This document shows, in pieces, positions 17,154-25,226 of a stretch of 64,000 nt of DNA. The DNA is from Streptomyces lanatus. Its GTDB lineage: Bacteria > Actinomycetota > Actinomycetes > Streptomycetales > Streptomycetaceae. Position numbers and translations under genes: made by a program. The first letter of the stretch is position 1; each line of letters begins with the position of its first letter. Location: the NCBI RefSeq assembly GCF_014655715.1, contig NZ_BNBM01000013.1, forward strand, positions 1 through 64,000. Reading direction: 5' to 3'. The notes beneath the pieces are model-generated. The model did not search any database and was not told the origin of the DNA. It saw nothing but the letters and a program-made list of their open reading frames with translations.

Positions 17154-20039
17154 GTGGACCACTCCATGGATCGCAGGCGCTTCCTGACCACCGCCGCACT
17201 GGCCGCGGGAGCAACTGCCCTCCCCGGCGGCCTCCTCCCGGGGGAGGCCGCGGCCGCCGTACCGCCGCAGATCACGGTTCCCGACCGCGGCATCTACGAC
17301 ACCTCCCCCGCCTCCTCCTGGACCGACGGCTTCCTCACCGGCAACGGCGAGTACGGAGCCATCATCCACGGAGCGGCCACGCTGGAGAAGGTGGTCTTCA
17401 ACTACCACCGACTGGTGCTGCCGAACGGCACGCGCACCGTGAAGCCGCCCGTGATATCCGGGCGTCTGGAGGGCGTACGCGACAAGGCACTCGCCGGGGA
17501 CTACTCCGGCGCCAACGCAGACTTCGCCTCCGGGTGGTCACTGCGCTGGACGCAGACGTACCACCCCGCGTACGAACTGCGCATCGACACCCCGGGCATG
17601 ACCACGGTCAACGACTACGGCCGGGTCAATGACTTCCGCACCGGCGAGGTCAGCTCCAGCTGGACCGACCAGTACGGCACCTGGACCCGCAGAGCCTTCG
17701 TCTCCCGCGCCGACAACGTGATCGTCCACGAGCTGATCCCCGCCCCCGGCCGCACGGTCGACACCACGCTGAGCGTCAACACCGCGCTCGACGGGCTGCC
17801 CACCAGCCTGAGCTTCGCCACCCGCGCCACCGTCAGCAACGGCAACGGCTACCTGAACCTGCGCGGCACCTACCCCTCCGGGAGAGGCGCCTTCGGCTAT
17901 GAGGGCGTCACCCGGGTCGTCGCCTCCGGCCCGGGCGCCTCCGTCAGCGTCAGCGGCTCCACCCTCGTGGTGGCCAGGGCGACCAGAGTGGTCCTTCTGA
18001 CCAAGCTGGACCGCTACGAGACCTCCACCGCGTGGGACTCCGAGCCGCTGCACGCCGAGTTGGCCGCGCTCGGCGCCGACTACGCGGCGCTGCGCTCCGC
18101 GCACACCGCCATCCACAGCGGGCTGTACGACCGCTCCCACCTCGACCTGGGAGTCTCCGACACCGACCGCAAGCTCTCGGTCAGCGAGCTGATAGCCCGC
18201 CAGAACGCGGACCGGAGCGCCATAGACCTCGCCCTGCTGGAGCGCCTCTACGACTCCGGCCGCTACCTCTTCATCAGCTCCAGCGGCGTCCTGCCGCCCC
18301 GGCTCACCGGCATCTGGACGGGTTCCTGGAACGGTGCCTGGGCCGACGACTTCACCACCGACGCCAACGTCAACCTCCAGGTCGCGGGCGGCAACATCCT
18401 CGACACCACCGACGTCATGAAGGGCTACTTCGACCTGGTCCTGGGCCAGCTCGACGACTGGCGCACCAACGCCACCAACCTCTACGGCGCCCGCGGCTTC
18501 CTCGCCCCGTCCCGCACCGACGGGGAGTACGGCCACATGCTGCACTTCAACAACGGCTCCTTCCCGGGCCACACCTGGACCGGCGGTGCCGACTGGCTGC
18601 TCTACCCGCTGCTGGAGTACTACGAGGTCACCGGCGACACCGACTTCTACCGGAACAAGCTGGCGCCGGCCCTGATGGAACTGGCCCTGTTCTACGAGGA
18701 CTTCCTCACCCGCACCGACTCGGCCGGCAAGGCGGTCTTCGTGCCGTCCTTCTCCATGGAGAACTCCCCCGGCAACACCGGCGTGTGCCTGTCGATCAAC
18801 GCCACCGGCGACATCATGGCCGGCAAGCACGCCCTGCGGGCCGCCATCGACGCGGCCGACACCCTCGGTGTGGAACAGGGCAGCGGCCAGGGAGTCGCAC
18901 GCTGGACCGCACTGCTGCGGAAGATCCCCGACTACCGCGTCAACGGCGACGGCGCGCTCGCCGAATGGTCCTGGCCGACCTTGACCGACCGCTACAACCA
19001 CCGGCACATCCAGCACCTGTACGGCGCCTGGCCGCTGCACGAGATCAACCCCGAGGAGGAACCCTCGCTCGTCCGACCGGCGCTCAAGGCCCTGGAGAAC
19101 CGCGGCGACCAGAACATCTCCGCCCACGGCAGCCTGCACCGCGCCCTGGCCGGCGCCCGGCTGAAGGACGGCGGCAAGGTCTACGACAACCTGAAGAAGA
19201 TCATTGGCAACAACATGGTCTTCAAGTCGCTGATGACCTCCCACAACCCGAACCTCGACATCTTCAACGCCGACGCCGCGCACGCCCTGCCCGGCGTACT
19301 CGCCGAGGCACTGATCTACTCCCGCCCCGGCGTCCTGGAGATCCTCCCGGCCCTGCCCGAACAACTGCCCAAGGGCTCCATCACGGGCGTACGGGCACGC
19401 GGCCGCATCCGTATCCACACCTTCGGCTGGGACCTGTCCGCACGCACCGCCACCCTGTCCGTCACCTCCGCCGTCAACCAGGACGTCACACTCGTCAGCC
19501 GCCGGGGCATGACCGCAGTGACCACGTCGGCGGCCGTCGCCTCCTCCTCACTGGGCACCCACGCGCGTAAGGTCTCGCTGGTCGCCGGGCAGCGCACGGA
19601 CATCACCGTGTCCCTGCTGAGCGGCTGGTTCCGGCTGGTCAACCGGCGTAGCGGCAAGGTCCTGGACGTCTCCGGCGCAGGCACTGCCGACGGCGGGAAG
19701 ATCATCCAGTACACATCCTCGGGCGCTGTCAACCAGCAGTGGCGGTTCCTGCCCAACGCCGACGGCTCCTTCCGCCTCGCCGCCCGCCACAGCGGCAGAG
19801 TCCTCGACAACCCCGGCGGCTCAGGCCAGAGCGCCCAGCTCATCCAGTGGCAGGACACGGGCGCCGACAACCAGCGGTGGAAGCTCGTCGACGCGGGCAA
19901 CGGCTACCACCGGCTCGTCAACGTCCGCAATGGCTGGTGCGCGGACGTCGAAGGCGGATCGGCGGCCGACGGCGCCCGCGTCATCCAGTGGCCGGTCGGT
20001 ACCGGCACCAACCAGCAGTGGCAGCTCGACGCCCTGTGA
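17154..20039 (+). CDS. secreted GH95 alpha-L-fucosidase/alpha-L-galactosidase with CBM13
   Basis: 961 residues with a Tat signal (DRRRFLTTAALAAG). An N-terminal beta domain (LTGNGEYGAIIHG near residue 60) leads through a linker into the (alpha/alpha)6 barrel. GH95 active-site regions are visible: DANVNLQVAGGN for the Asn pair, PSFSMENSP for the acid Glu, and HNPNLDIFNADAAHA for the Asp region. A C-terminal beta domain and a CBM13 lectin with three QxW repeats (NQQWRF, NQRWKL, NQQWQL) complete it. GH95 contains 1,2-alpha-L-fucosidases and alpha-L-galactosidases. GTG 17154 has AAAGAGG about 10 bases upstream, better placed than for the ATG at 17166. It would release the L-sugar taken up by the adjacent operon. 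Confidence 0.9.
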   Translation: MDHSMDRRRFLTTAALAAGATALPGGLLPGEAAAAVPPQITVPDRGIYDTSPASSWTDGFLTGNGEYGAIIHGAATLEKVVFNYHRLVLPNGTRTVKPPVISGRLEGVRDKALAGDYSGANADFASGWSLRWTQTYHPAYELRIDTPGMTTVNDYGRVNDFRTGEVSSSWTDQYGTWTRRAFVSRADNVIVHELIPAPGRTVDTTLSVNTALDGLPTSLSFATRATVSNGNGYLNLRGTYPSGRGAFGYEGVTRVVASGPGASVSVSGSTLVVARATRVVLLTKLDRYETSTAWDSEPLHAELAALGADYAALRSAHTAIHSGLYDRSHLDLGVSDTDRKLSVSELIARQNADRSAIDLALLERLYDSGRYLFISSSGVLPPRLTGIWTGSWNGAWADDFTTDANVNLQVAGGNILDTTDVMKGYFDLVLGQLDDWRTNATNLYGARGFLAPSRTDGEYGHMLHFNNGSFPGHTWTGGADWLLYPLLEYYEVTGDTDFYRNKLAPALMELALFYEDFLTRTDSAGKAVFVPSFSMENSPGNTGVCLSINATGDIMAGKHALRAAIDAADTLGVEQGSGQGVARWTALLRKIPDYRVNGDGALAEWSWPTLTDRYNHRHIQHLYGAWPLHEINPEEEPSLVRPALKALENRGDQNISAHGSLHRALAGARLKDGGKVYDNLKKIIGNNMVFKSLMTSHNPNLDIFNADAAHALPGVLAEALIYSRPGVLEILPALPEQLPKGSITGVRARGRIRIHTFGWDLSARTATLSVTSAVNQDVTLVSRRGMTAVTTSAAVASSSLGTHARKVSLVAGQRTDITVSLLSGWFRLVNRRSGKVLDVSGAGTADGGKIIQYTSSGAVNQQWRFLPNADGSFRLAARHSGRVLDNPGGSGQSAQLIQWQDTGADNQRWKLVDAGNGYHRLVNVRNGWCADVEGGSAADGARVIQWPVGTGTNQQWQLDAL

Positions 20040-20047
20040 CGGAACGG

Positions 20048-20075
20048 CGCGGTGCGGCTCCCCAGCCGCACCGCG
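20048..20075 (+). terminator. strong stem-loop terminator after the GH95 gene
   Basis: A perfect 12-base-pair GC-rich stem (20048-20059 with 20064-20075) closed by a CCCC loop, 8 bases after the GH95 stop. It lacks a U-run, normal for high-GC actinomycetes. Confidence 0.75.
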
Positions 20076-20217
20076 GCGGGCTGGTGGCAGGGGCGACCGT
20101 CGGCGCGAGTGACCTGAACCGCCGCGGCGGCCGGGATGGTGGGCGTCTCCCCACGTCTGCCGCGGCGGCGCGCGGGCCGGGAGGGGCCGGGCTCACCACA
20201 GCGGCTGTCTTCCTCCT

Positions 20218-20472
20218 TCACGCCGGCCCGTCGGGGTCACTCTCCGACGGCATCGCTGGCAGACCGTCTTCGAGGGCCCGCCGAGCTTCTGCGAGCTGTG
20301 ACTCGGCTTGTTGCAGGGCAGTGATCAGCTTCGGGAGTCCTGTGCCTGCAGCCGGATCGCCATCGGCACCATCGGTGTATGTCTCGAGGGTGCGTGCCAG
20401 CCGGAGGAGGGCGTCCCGGGCCGCTCGTTGTTCGTCCGCTTCGAGATGTTCCGAGCATCGAGGTGGGCACAG
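20218..20472 (-). CDS. small hypothetical protein or relic without a standard start
   Basis: A minus-strand frame reads CPPRCSEHLEADEQRAARDA, then LLRLARTLETYT, LPKLITALQQAESQLAEARR and a Ser/Asp/Pro-rich tail. It looks like real protein sequence: a Cys pair followed by amphipathic helices. There is no ATG or GTG in frame; a CTG at 20470-20472 is the nearest candidate. Codon use is less extreme at third positions than in neighbours, which fits imported DNA. It may be a small protein with an unusual start or the 3' part of a broken gene. It was not recognised as a known family. Confidence 0.3.
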   Translation of the reverse strand: MCPPRCSEHLEADEQRAARDALLRLARTLETYTDGADGDPAAGTGLPKLITALQQAESQLAEARRALEDGLPAMPSESDPDGPA

Positions 20473-20537
20473 GCGCGAGTGAACATGTAGTTGCGACGGT
20501 CTGTGACCGCTGGAGAGACCTGTCCGCGTTTTTCGTT

Positions 20538-21353
20538 TCAGGTCGCCTGCCTGGCCAGCCTGTGCAGGGCCCGCACGGCAGGTGATCCGGGGTCGGCTGT
20601 GATCAGGACGACTTCCTGGTCATCCTCGGGCACGAGCAGGACGTCGCAGTTCAACCGCAGCGTGCCGGCTTCGGGGTGGTCCAGGGTCTTGGTGCGGTGC
20701 CCGGGTGCGTGGACCGGACGTGTCTGCCAGATCTGCCGGAACTCCTCACTGCCGGCGTGCAGTTCGGCCAGCAGGGCGGTCACCTGCGGGTCGTGCGGGT
20801 AGCGGTCGGCGGCCCGGCGCAGCCGCGCCACCACGATGTGCCCGAACTCCTCGGCGCTGGAGCTGTCGTACAGCTGTCCCTGGCTCAGGAAGCGGCGCCG
20901 GGCCAGGTTCGTTGTCCCGCATGCGAGGTCGCCGCCGAGCAGTGCCTGGGCCAGGGGGTTCCAGGCGACGACGCCGTACGCCGCGTCGGTGACGATGGCA
21001 GCGGTCTCCGGCAACCGCTCCAGCATCCGGGCCACGTGCGGGCGTACCCGCCGCACGGCGCTGACGCCGGGCGGCACGCTTGATCCCGCCAGGTGGAACA
21101 GGTGGCTGCGCTCGGCCGGCGTGAGTCGCAGGACCTGGGCCAGCGCGTCCAGGATCCGGGGCGATGGCCGCGGCCCCCGGGCCTGCTCCAGCCGCGTGTA
21201 GTAGTCGACCGACATGTGGGCGAGTTCCGCCACCTCCTCGCGGCGCAGGCCCGGCGTACGGCGGGCGGTGCCCGTCGTCATCAGTCCGGCCTCGTGCGGA
21301 CGCAGGCCCGCCCGACGGTCCCGCAGGAAGCGGGCCAGCTCCTGCCGCGCCAT
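20538..21353 (-). CDS. XRE-family regulator with MmyB-like ligand domain
   Basis: 271 residues. An N-terminal helix-turn-helix (LRREEVAELAHMSVDYYTRL, about residues 35-60) is followed by the MmyB-like PAS-type domain common in actinomycetes (TDAAYGVVAWNPLAQALLGG, then RFLSQGQLYDSSSAEEFG). ATG 21353 has GGAGG 5-10 bases upstream. It is divergent from an SDR gene 71 bases away. In this family a regulator and a divergent short-chain dehydrogenase are a frequent pair, with the regulator repressing the oxidoreductase. The shared interval carries ACAGACTGT, a short palindrome that could be the operator. Confidence 0.88.
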   Translation of the reverse strand: MARQELARFLRDRRAGLRPHEAGLMTTGTARRTPGLRREEVAELAHMSVDYYTRLEQARGPRPSPRILDALAQVLRLTPAERSHLFHLAGSSVPPGVSAVRRVRPHVARMLERLPETAAIVTDAAYGVVAWNPLAQALLGGDLACGTTNLARRRFLSQGQLYDSSSAEEFGHIVVARLRRAADRYPHDPQVTALLAELHAGSEEFRQIWQTRPVHAPGHRTKTLDHPEAGTLRLNCDVLLVPEDDQEVVLITADPGSPAVRALHRLARQAT

Positions 21354-21424
21354 GCCACCTCCTCCCACTGCCTGGTACAGACTGTCCCTGGCAGGGCGCC
21401 CACCGCCAGGGGACCGTAGTTTCC

Positions 21425-22141
21425 ATGAACGATCGCATAGCTCTGGTCACCGGTGCCAACAAGGGCATCGGCAAGCACATAGCCCGGCTGCTCGCTGCCG
21501 AGGGCCTCACCGTGTACGTGGGCGCCCGCGACCTGAGGCGCGGACAGCGGGCCGTTGAGGAGATCGGTGCCGGCGCCCGGCTGCTGGTCCTCGATGTGAC
21601 GGATCCGGACGGCATCGCACGAGCCGCGGCTCAGGTGGAACGCCTGGACGTGCTGGTCAACAACGCCGGCATCTCACCGTCACTCGCCTCGCCGGCCGTC
21701 ACCCTCGTCGAGGAATACCGACGCACGTACGAGACCAACGTGCTCGGGGTGGTGGCGGTGACCAACGCCTTCCTGCCCGCCCTGGGCCGGTCCCCGCATC
21801 CGCGCATCGTCAACGTCTCCAGTGGCACCGCGTCGCTGACCTGGAGCACAAACCCCAACCCCCAATTCACTCCGGGAAGCGGTGGCGCTGCCGCCTACCG
21901 GTCGTCCAAGGCGGCCCTCAACGCCCTCACCGTCTTCTACGCCCAGACGCTGGCCGAGGACGGCTTCAAGGTCAACTCGCTCGCCCCCGGCCTGCGGGCC
22001 ACCGATCTCAACCCCCGGGCCGCCGCTGCCGGCGGCGACCCGGCCGAGGCAGCGCAGGGTGCCCTCCGCCTGGCCCTGCTGCCGGACGACGGCCCCACCG
22101 GTGGCTTCTTCTCCTGGGACGGGACGCCCGTGCCCTGGTGA
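21425..22141 (+). CDS. short-chain dehydrogenase/reductase
   Basis: 238 residues. Classical SDR motifs: VTGANKGIGKH, LVNNAGISP, the catalytic Ser in VNVSSGTAS and YRSSK. The layout matches carbonyl-reductase-like SDRs often divergent to MmyB-type regulators. ATG 21425 is chosen because the cofactor motif begins eight residues later; no strong ribosome binding site is visible. The long upstream extension of the frame overlaps the regulator gene and is spurious. Substrate unknown. Confidence 0.88.
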   Translation: MNDRIALVTGANKGIGKHIARLLAAEGLTVYVGARDLRRGQRAVEEIGAGARLLVLDVTDPDGIARAAAQVERLDVLVNNAGISPSLASPAVTLVEEYRRTYETNVLGVVAVTNAFLPALGRSPHPRIVNVSSGTASLTWSTNPNPQFTPGSGGAAAYRSSKAALNALTVFYAQTLAEDGFKVNSLAPGLRATDLNPRAAAAGGDPAEAAQGALRLALLPDDGPTGGFFSWDGTPVPW

Positions 22142-22152
22142 TTGGTGATCAG

Positions 22153-22600
22153 TCATGGGCGGCGTCGGGGACGGGTGTCCCAGCGGTGGGTCGTCCATGC
22201 CTGGCGGATCAGGCTACGTACGGTGATGACGGCGTCGGCGAGGTCGAAGAGGGCGTCGATGACGGTGGCACGGCGCTCGTAGCAGCGGGCGAGGCGGTGG
22301 AAGGCGTTCTGCCAGGCATGGGTGCGCTCCACGTGCCACCTCCGACTTGCCTGGATCCAGGTGGACGGTGATGTCGTCGGGTAACGGTCCGAGGTCCTCC
22401 AGGCGGTCCAGGGGCGGGGCGAGCAGCGGGGAGTCGTGGCGGTTGGCCCCGACCAGGACACGGCCCAGTGGAATGCCGTAACCGTCCGTCATGCCGGAGC
22501 GTTTCAGGCCCTGTTTGCCGCGGTCGACCGGGGAACGCCCGGCCACCTCGCCGCCGCCGGCAAGAGTCCTGCCACAGCTGCCCACAGACAGCCACACCGT
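22153..22600 (-). pseudogene. IS5-type transposase relic
   Basis: Two frames on the minus strand carry parts of one DDE transposase. The first gives SPVDRGKQGLKRSGMTDGYG, then LVGANRHDSPLLAPPLDRLEDLG and DDITVHLD. The second gives ASRRWHVERTHAWQNAFHRL, then CYERRATVIDALFDLADAVI and a basic C-terminus that ends at a TGA at 22153. The stretch between HLD and ASRRW (normally AGYDS plus about 30 residues) is lost together with the frame, and the N-terminal third is absent. The upper boundary is approximate and I could not define terminal inverted repeats. The element cannot transpose by itself. Confidence 0.8.
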
Positions 22601-22730
22601 GGAATCGCCAACCGCACCGGCCTGAGCCATCCAGCCGTTCGGACGCCTCCCGGCAAACAGATGGAAGACAGTGAGAATTACCCGACCGCCTTCCATCCTG
22701 CGGCCACCAACGCTGACACGTTTCCGCAGG

Positions 22731-23696
22731 TCAGCGCACCCTCCCCCGCGGCTTCAACGGCACCGCCGGCAGTTCCGGAGCAGGCAGCGGGTCACCGTCG
22801 TACCCCTTCACCTCCCCGAACCGCCGCCCCGCCATCCAGTCCTCCCGCGCCTGGACGATCTCCTCCTGCGTGCGCCCGATCCAGTTCCAGAACATGACCA
22901 GTTCCTCCTCGAACGGCTCACCGCCGAGGAGCATCAGGTCGGCGTCCGACTCGGCGCGCAGCGGGAGTTCGGTGCGGCCGCAGCCGAGGTAGAGCATGGA
23001 GCCGGGCAGGACCGGTACGCCGTCCACGTGGGCCTCGCCGGACATGGACAGGACGGCGTACTCGAAGTCCGGTTCCAGCGGGAGGCGTACGTCGGCGCCG
23101 TGTGACAGGGCGAGGTCCGCGCCGACGATCGGGGTGTACGTCGTGCCGGGTGACGACGCCCCGTCGATGCCGCCCAGGATCAGCGTGGCCCGCAGCCCCG
23201 GCGCCATGACGACCGGCAGTTCGGCGTGGTGTTCGAAGTGCGGGTCGGTATGGCGGTGGGCGTCCGGGAGGGCGACCCACAGCTGGGCGCCGTGCAGCAG
23301 GCGGGCGTGCGACTTCGGGCTCTCCTCGGAGTGGCTGATCGCCCGGCCGGAGGTCATCAGGCCCAGCTCGCGCGGGTGGATCGTCTGGAGGCTGCCCGTG
23401 GAGTCGCGGTGCAGCACCTCGCCCTCGTGCAGCCAGCTCACCGTCTGCAGGCCCATGTGCGGGTGCGGCGGCACCTGCATGCCGGGCTCGTCGGCGATGT
23501 CGTCGGGACCGTAGTGATCGACGAAGCACCAGGCGCCGACCATGCGCCGGCCCAGGTTGGGCAGCAGGCGGCGGACCTCGGTGGATTCGCCGAGCTTGAC
23601 CCGGCGAGGGCTGAGGAGTTCGCGTACGGGCTCCGCCACGACAAAGCCGCGGCCGCCGCAGACGGCGGGAACCGCCTCGCGATCAAGATTGCTCAT
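22731..23696 (-). CDS. pirin-family bicupin protein
   Basis: 321 residues. The N-terminal cupin has the pirin metal motif HPHMGLQTVSWLHEGEVLHR with two His, and later SHSEESP; the C-terminal cupin ends near residue 270 (EELVMFWNWIGRT). Pirins bind Fe and some oxidise quercetin-like flavonols; their role in Streptomyces is not settled. ATG 23696 starts MSNLDREAV; the frame upstream has only a TTG. It is divergent from a MarR gene whose promoter shows clear palindromes, so it may be a MarR target. The IS relic ends downstream. Confidence 0.9.
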   Translation of the reverse strand: MSNLDREAVPAVCGGRGFVVAEPVRELLSPRRVKLGESTEVRRLLPNLGRRMVGAWCFVDHYGPDDIADEPGMQVPPHPHMGLQTVSWLHEGEVLHRDSTGSLQTIHPRELGLMTSGRAISHSEESPKSHARLLHGAQLWVALPDAHRHTDPHFEHHAELPVVMAPGLRATLILGGIDGASSPGTTYTPIVGADLALSHGADVRLPLEPDFEYAVLSMSGEAHVDGVPVLPGSMLYLGCGRTELPLRAESDADLMLLGGEPFEEELVMFWNWIGRTQEEIVQAREDWMAGRRFGEVKGYDGDPLPAPELPAVPLKPRGRVR

Positions 23697-23775
23697 GTCG
23701 CCCAACCTAGCCCCGCCGGGGCCGCCTCGTCAGTCCGTACCCCGCGGCTGGCTCGATGCGTTCGAGAAATAGTAG

Positions 23776-23800
23776 CCATGTACATAGTCGCCATGTATGG
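23776..23800. promoter_or_regulatory. paired palindromes in the pirin/MarR interval, MarR operator candidate
   Basis: ATGTACAT (23778-23785) is a perfect palindrome, and CCAT-GT-ATGG (23791-23800) has perfect arms. Both begin with CCATGTA, 15 bases apart. They end 9 bases before the MarR start. The spacing suggests binding of two dimers and autoregulation of MarR, perhaps together with pirin. Confidence 0.5.
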
Positions 23801-23809
23801 TATTTCGTC

Positions 23810-24286
23810 ATGAGCAAGGATTCCGAGAACGCCTCCCCCGGGTTCCTCGTATGGCGCCTTTCGACGAAGTGGCGGGTCGCCGTCGACCGAGCCGTCACCC
23901 CGCTGGGGCTGACCCACGCGCAGTACGCGCTGCTGGCCTCGCTGTACGGCATGCAGCGCCACGGCGAGCGCCCCAGCCAGCGACGCCTCGCCGACCACAC
24001 CGGGCTCGAACCGCTGTACGTCTCCAAACTGGCGCGAACCCTGGAGACCGCCGGCCTCATCGAGCGCACCCGGGATCCCCGCGACCCGCGCGCGGTGCAG
24101 CTCGCGCTGACCGAGCAGGGGCGTGAGCGGACGAGGCAGGCGATCAAGGTCGTCCAGGGGCTTCTGCAGCAGTTCCTGGAGCCGCTCGGCGGGCTGGACA
24201 GCGCGCGCACCCGGGAGTTCACGCGTGATCTGGCGATCCTGCTCGACGTACCCCTCGACCCGTCCGCCGCCAAGGAGCAGTCATGA
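23810..24286 (+). CDS. MarR-family transcriptional regulator
   Basis: 158 residues. A helical dimerisation end is followed by the winged helix: PSQRRLADHTGLEPLYVSKL as the recognition region, then the wing RDPRDPRAVQLALTEQG with its Asp/Arg signature. ATG 23810 is favoured by the family's N-terminus; the region before it holds palindromes rather than a ribosome binding site, so the transcript may be leaderless. The next gene overlaps by 4 bases and encodes a second winged-helix protein of similar size. Confidence 0.9.
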   Translation: MSKDSENASPGFLVWRLSTKWRVAVDRAVTPLGLTHAQYALLASLYGMQRHGERPSQRRLADHTGLEPLYVSKLARTLETAGLIERTRDPRDPRAVQLALTEQGRERTRQAIKVVQGLLQQFLEPLGGLDSARTREFTRDLAILLDVPLDPSAAKEQS

Positions 24287-24762
24287 CCACCAGCACGACC
24301 ACCGGTACTCCCACCCCCACTCCTCCGCTCAATCCCCGCGTCATCGCCCTGGCCCACTACGCCAGCCGTGCGCTTCTGGAGCATGTGCTCTCTCGCCACG
24401 ACGTGACCTTCCAGCAGTCCGTCACCCTCCGGCTGGCCGCCGTCGCCGAGGGGCCGGTGGAGCGGGAGCGCATCGTCGACGGTGTGACCGGCGCGTTGAA
24501 GATTTCGGCGGCGGAAGCGGGCTCCGTCGTCGATGAGCTGGTCGCCGCGGAACTTCTGGCCGCTCGGGGGCCGGCGCAGGTGCGGATCACGGACGCCGGG
24601 CGGGAGTTGTACGAGCGGACTTCCGCCGAGACCGCACCGATCACCGCCCGGATCTACGCAGGTATCCCCGCGGACGATCTCGCCGCCGCCGGACGGGTAC
24701 TGACCCTCATCACCGAGCGGGCCGACGCCGAGTTCGCGGCTCTGGGCGCGCTCCACGAGTAG
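24283..24762 (+). CDS. second MarR-like winged-helix protein
   Basis: 159 residues. After a Thr/Pro-rich N-terminus, the helices and wing (RERIVDGVTGALKISAAEAG, then LLAARGPAQVRITDAGRELY) resemble MarR proteins, and the N-terminal helix ASRALLEHVLSRHDVTFQQ fits the dimer interface. ATG 24283 overlaps the previous MarR stop by 4 bases, so the two are co-translated. The pair could form a heterodimer or cross-regulate. Target unknown. Confidence 0.8.
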   Translation: MTTSTTTGTPTPTPPLNPRVIALAHYASRALLEHVLSRHDVTFQQSVTLRLAAVAEGPVERERIVDGVTGALKISAAEAGSVVDELVAAELLAARGPAQVRITDAGRELYERTSAETAPITARIYAGIPADDLAAAGRVLTLITERADAEFAALGALHE

Positions 24763-24811
24763 TGGAATATTGAACCACTCTTCTCCGTTGAGGGCGGCGA
24801 AGGAGGTCAGA

Positions 24812-25153
24812 GTGGAGACGATGTACTACGACCACGGAACACCGGCCGAGCGCTGGGAGCGCGCGCAGCTGTTCTTCGACGCCAAGGACTACGCGGGTGC
24901 CGCGCGCGTCCTCGGCAAGCTGGTCGAGGAGGTGCCGGAGCAGACCGGGCCGCGGCTGCTGCTGGCGCGCTCCTACTACCACTCGGCCCAACTGGGGCGC
25001 GCGGAGGGCGAGTTGCGCGTCATCGTCGAGCGCGACCCGGTCGAGCAGTACGCCCGGCTGATGCTGGGCCGCACCCTGCAGCGGCAGGGACGGCACGAGG
25101 AGGCCGAGCCGCACATGCGCCTCGCCTCGGCGCTGGCGGGCGACTTCGAGTAG
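24812..25153 (+). CDS. TPR-repeat protein
   Basis: 113 residues. Two to three tetratricopeptide-like helix pairs are visible (AERWERAQLFFDAKDYAGAA, GPRLLLARSYYHSAQLGRAE, YARLMLGRTLQRQGRHEEAE). GTG 24812 has AAGGAGGT directly upstream at good spacing; the ATG at 24821 would be 15 bases away. TPR proteins mediate protein contacts; no partner is obvious. A strong terminator follows. Confidence 0.85.
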   Translation: METMYYDHGTPAERWERAQLFFDAKDYAGAARVLGKLVEEVPEQTGPRLLLARSYYHSAQLGRAEGELRVIVERDPVEQYARLMLGRTLQRQGRHEEAEPHMRLASALAGDFE

Positions 25154-25165
25154 CCGTGAAGCATG

Positions 25166-25201
25166 CTTGGGGCCCGGTTCCCCCCGGAACCGGGCCCCAA
25201 G
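25166..25201. terminator. bidirectional terminator between TPR and PepSY genes
   Basis: A perfect 16-base-pair stem (25166-25181 with 25186-25201) with a CCCC loop. It lies between two convergent genes, 12 bases after the TPR stop and 25 before the PepSY stop, so it can serve both. Confidence 0.9.
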
Positions 25202-25226
25202 TCGTTCACTCCCCTTGCTCAGCCGT

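Noticed and set aside
17538..19418. 626-residue minus-strand frame opposite GH95
   Set aside because: Low-complexity Val/Gly/Ala/Gln-rich composition typical of an antisense shadow in GC-rich coding DNA; no ribosome binding site or known motif.
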